Origin: an archaeon
GTDB taxonomy: Archaea; Iainarchaeota; Iainarchaeia; Iainarchaeales; Iainarchaeaceae
Reading direction: 5' to 3'
Assembly (NCBI GenBank): GCA_024653905.1
Contig: JANLGZ010000061.1
Location: 1-13,972, forward strand
DNA length: 13,972 bases
Shown here: positions 12,201 through 13,972 of the stretch, piece after piece
Layout of the letters: each line of letters opens with the position of its first letter
Position numbering within the stretch: position 1 is the first letter of the stretch
Made by a program: the position numbers and the translations under genes
Notes under the pieces: model-generated
The model's input: only the letters and a program-made list of their open reading frames with translations
The model's database searches: none
What the model was told of the DNA's origin: nothing

Positions 12201-13972
12201 TTATTTACAATAATATTTGGAGTTATGTTAATGTTTGGAGTTACTTTATCAACCGCTGTTCCTGTACAGCCCTCTGCAACATGCTCAAATACTTTAGTCT
12301 CTACTCCATCCAAATCAACAACATAAACAGTTGCCCCCCCGCCTAATTCAAACCAAACTTCCTCAAGGAATATGCTTTCCACACCAGCAGGATTGGCTAT
12401 GCTAAATGTTTTGGTCCCCTCACAACCTTCAGGTGCTTCACCACAGCTTGTATCAGAACAAATCCATGCACACTGGAAACAGCCAGGCAATGGAGTTTCA
12501 CAAGCAGGTTTTTGTTCGGCAGTAACGATTAGATATTCTTTGTATGCATCGAGCCCTTTTGCAGTAACAGTCCAATTCACAGAAACAGGTTCAAGTTCAT
12601 CAAACCTGTCCTCAACACTGAATCGCCCTTGTGCTTCTTGTGTAAAATTAACAATTGGATACCAATAATCAGCAAACGGAGCAAAAGCATGGTTTGTTAT
12701 TGTTGCTGACTGAGGCTCAGTTATAATATTAAATCTTGTTTTGTCAATGGAAAACAATTGCCCTGGATTAGTTTGATCTCTTGTGACAATAACCTGCACC
12801 AAATAAGCAAGTTTGTATTCTTGGGTTGAAGTTTGGACCCCTATATCATCATACTTGAGTCTTACTTCCACATCATACTGCCCCAATAATTTATCCGCAG
12901 TAGTTCTGACAGTATAAGTATCATTTTTTTCAAGAACTATTGAATCACAATTATCACAATTATTAAGCAAAGTAGTCCAAGAACCTGATGAACCCCTTCT
13001 TCCAGATAATGGAATTGCACCATTTACTATTTGTGTACTGGCAGTACTTACAAACGGAACATTCAAACCAACTTTAACTTTACTTGGACAATTTGTTGCT
13101 TTGAGATCAAATGAAACAATATTTCCATGAGGCACTGTAACCTGATATTCATACTGATCAAATCCTGCACCCGCAGGCGTAGCCCTTACAATAGTAACAC
13201 ATTCAAAACCAACAGGAGATAATTCAACTGAAGAACTGTCAACTACATTAACCTCCACAATTGGAGAAGCATTGTAAAATGCTCTTGTTGCTTTAAAGAA
13301 AATTTTATTCCCTGTTGGTCTGCCTGGAATAGTGATAATGTGAACCCCATTTTGCCTTTCAGGAATTGCAGTCGGAGTAATGAAAGTATTATTTCCTGCC
13401 CAAACAACATCAGCACCAGGAACATTATTTCCTGCAGAATCCTGAACAGTTACAACAAAAGTTGTTTGTGTTTGAGTAAGCATTTTCATTGGTTCTACTT
13501 TTAACTGCAGGGTTTGTTTATCCGCAATAACAAATTCATACTGAACATTATTATCAGCAAGTTCATTGTTGAGACCGAAAGTTATTTTTGTTGAATCTGT
13601 TGAAAGCAAAGGAGTTAAAATAAATGATGCACCCGCAGGAACATTTGGAACTAACCTATCAGTAATTGTGGAAGAGTTTGCTACAGTAATTGTTGTTGCT
13701 GTATTTTCAACAGTTGTTGCAACGCCTGTAAGAGTTCCTTGAGTCTGATTTAAGTAAAGAACATCCAAAATAAGTTCATACTCACGACCCTGCATTAAAT
13801 TAATCGGAGTTTCAGGAGTTATAACTGCAAAATCTGTTACCAAAGCTCCAACTGGTTTTATTCTTCCTGAAAAACTAAAATTAGGGCAATTAGCAGAAGC
13901 AGGGTTACAGCTTATTAGTTCGTTTAAAGTCCACTGCAAAGGCACTAATGCTGTTTCACTTAATATATAAAG
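9215..13972 (-). CDS. Giant secreted surface protein with von Willebrand A domain, 5' end outside the window
   Basis: The frame is open to the right edge (nine more codons before GTG 13945), so the true start and any signal peptide lie outside; at least 1585 residues are visible. Numbering from 13945: Ig-like material at about 150-230 (VVTVQDSAGNNVPGADVVW, like bacterial adhesin Ig domains); a Cys-rich patch at about 477-509 with seven closely spaced Cys; and a vWA domain from about 837, with the metal-binding MIDAS motif DTSGSM (843-848), a later Gly-Thr-Ser (about 903) and SDND (about 943). Long beta-rich, Thr/Ser/Asn-rich stretches follow, ending in PNYCGDRPDGCSP. No membrane segment is seen, so anchoring would be N-terminal or by complex formation. 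vWA domains with an intact MIDAS usually bind protein ligands through a metal ion. A surface adhesion or cell-contact role is inferred. The stop is TAA. Confidence 0.85.
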   Translation of the reverse strand, partial: LYILSETALVPLQWTLNELISCNPASANCPNFSFSGRIKPVGALVTDFAVITPETPINLMQGREYELILDVLYLNQTQGTLTGVATTVENTATTITVANSSTITDRLVPNVPAGASFILTPLLSTDSTKITFGLNNELADNNVQYEFVIADKQTLQLKVEPMKMLTQTQTTFVVTVQDSAGNNVPGADVVWAGNNTFITPTAIPERQNGVHIITIPGRPTGNKIFFKATRAFYNASPIVEVNVVDSSSVELSPVGFECVTIVRATPAGAGFDQYEYQVTVPHGNIVSFDLKATNCPSKVKVGLNVPFVSTASTQIVNGAIPLSGRRGSSGSWTTLLNNCDNCDSIVLEKNDTYTVRTTADKLLGQYDVEVRLKYDDIGVQTSTQEYKLAYLVQVIVTRDQTNPGQLFSIDKTRFNIITEPQSATITNHAFAPFADYWYPIVNFTQEAQGRFSVEDRFDELEPVSVNWTVTAKGLDAYKEYLIVTAEQKPACETPLPGCFQCAWICSDTSCGEAPEGCEGTKTFSIANPAGVESIFLEEVWFELGGGATVYVVDLDGVETKVFEHVAEGCTGTAVDKVTPNINITPNIIVNNLINADKIKVVATTGGESCSSNDAYAGVKIAVNRGSRTIDFEQEGGPVDIVPTVENRGFTLGEVDLSQIPLLDFSSGDFVDLSVTNTPSSVKTWLEGSTDGKMIVKGTYVGTGFTRAPAIPFSVVNNALVGRAYGLLKVEDYVRPSDITIDSPTYPLIYKITATDSESASSSLDSAEVSIPADGVEVDLGLPNIPVIAGTGVSYTITDLSDKVISYFKDSRGRPVFNITKEDYQALADKKVYARTAYAFSNSQKLKTVILVDTSGSMDDEWASICATVEKVQADLQVSFEMANEDFNIIGMQTKRSEPCAEQIRKWPSDFSVNGTSLAYSYIDHAEEAWGVIGYDLIKNSDWSGDSRKMMLIISDNDPTGAGSGNTWRTDVEEDVVAQLVKVANEKGISLFFLSPSGMEVISKDKFGDPAENDATELMKWAAVQTGGEWSEYSDDPNNDFGTERFVLLIERSLYNPQAEYFQVRLDAGKSNVCYGANDEEGITGADAVPRILPSWDWDDVLLDSCDYSEFGSFGLKDNSDFAYCDATQFTTELLKKLDRYNKEVIIGSDSTYAGEYLGFNSYLMRDGYTADFKGDYAAYLHSLFEQVPDSILGADGVLKLLESNRIIFNVPEERPANSKALPSTGIYAITISHVFDDPTHPFFFVGQNKPNVTINVTINLVEELRGGNMLYYLPIDGKVGELANSPGVLDRVGYGTGFTGDISQLGLYTLEGAGAIQITAVQGTPLIPQVILRKYEDFTKLNNTSRGNILALTTAGGATTMEFTPSQPVPIAIVASNTKTNGTTTNVPAYLVLKSGASGIQTISGDYLTRWTGFSSNLQNSCTMFNGNRLSEYKNQSDSRLGALASACKTAGNSADNAFGFEWSSAPQGSVGLKTIFYVPQNSDYFVANPCQALTNASLNIYNLNGVVNTNTQIPLASNADIGEVVSLTDIFDLIENEYVCVSEGPNKPTKFWWNPEKVFNDLVLTHSNAICPNYCGDRPDGCSP

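Noticed and set aside
13943..13945. GTG at 13945 as the true start of the giant surface-protein gene.
   Set aside because: The frame stays open through nine more codons to the window edge, no signal peptide follows this GTG, and no Shine-Dalgarno site precedes it. The gene is cut by the window.
1..13972. tRNA, rRNA or riboswitch genes.
   Set aside because: I looked for T-loop signatures, conserved rRNA segments and known aptamer cores, and saw none.

Overview
The window looks like a piece of an AT-rich archaeal genome, probably of a small-genome DPANN-type lineage (Diapherotrites, Woesearchaeota and similar). That is inference. The direct evidence is archaeal-style TATA boxes about 24-26 nt upstream of several start codons that have no leader (leaderless mRNAs), GGTGA Shine-Dalgarno sites at other starts, a short pyruvoyl-type SpeD homologue, and secreted Cys- and Thr/Asn-rich proteins. 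No rRNA or tRNA gene is present to fix the lineage.

Layout. Positions 60-1637 hold two convergent genes of unknown function; the second has a possible helix-turn-helix. Positions 1724-2215 hold a GNAT acetyltransferase gene flanked by two nearly identical 82-bp direct repeats, each a complete promoter region. Positions 2328-6258 hold a plus-strand cluster of transaldolase, 6-phosphogluconate dehydrogenase, 6-phosphogluconolactonase and glucose-6-phosphate dehydrogenase: the full classical oxidative pentose phosphate branch plus a transaldolase. This pathway is rare in archaea and suggests acquisition from bacteria. Positions 6287-8095 hold a minus-strand operon of a SpeD-family pyruvoyl decarboxylase followed by a leucyl aminopeptidase (M17) whose frame is interrupted by one TAG codon with the family sequence continuing intact after it. 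Positions 8152-8913 hold a membrane-anchored Cys-rich extracellular protein. A gap of about 300 bp follows, with several hairpins. From 9215 to the right edge runs a giant minus-strand gene for a surface protein with a von Willebrand A domain; its start lies outside the window.

How the parts work together. Zwf, Pgl and Gnd would convert glucose-6-phosphate to ribulose-5-phosphate with production of reduced nicotinamide cofactor, and transaldolase would exchange carbon with glycolytic intermediates. The cluster ends in a hairpin shared with the convergent aminopeptidase gene. The SpeD homologue and the anchored Cys-rich protein diverge from a single palindromic TTTAAA box placed exactly 25 nt from each start codon.

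The points most worth a second look are the in-frame amber codon in the aminopeptidase gene (none of the 11 visible gene stops is TAG), the 82-bp promoter duplication around the acetyltransferase gene, the symmetric bidirectional promoter, the oxidative pentose phosphate operon itself, and the SpeD homologue lacking the usual Trp-Pro-Glu motif.
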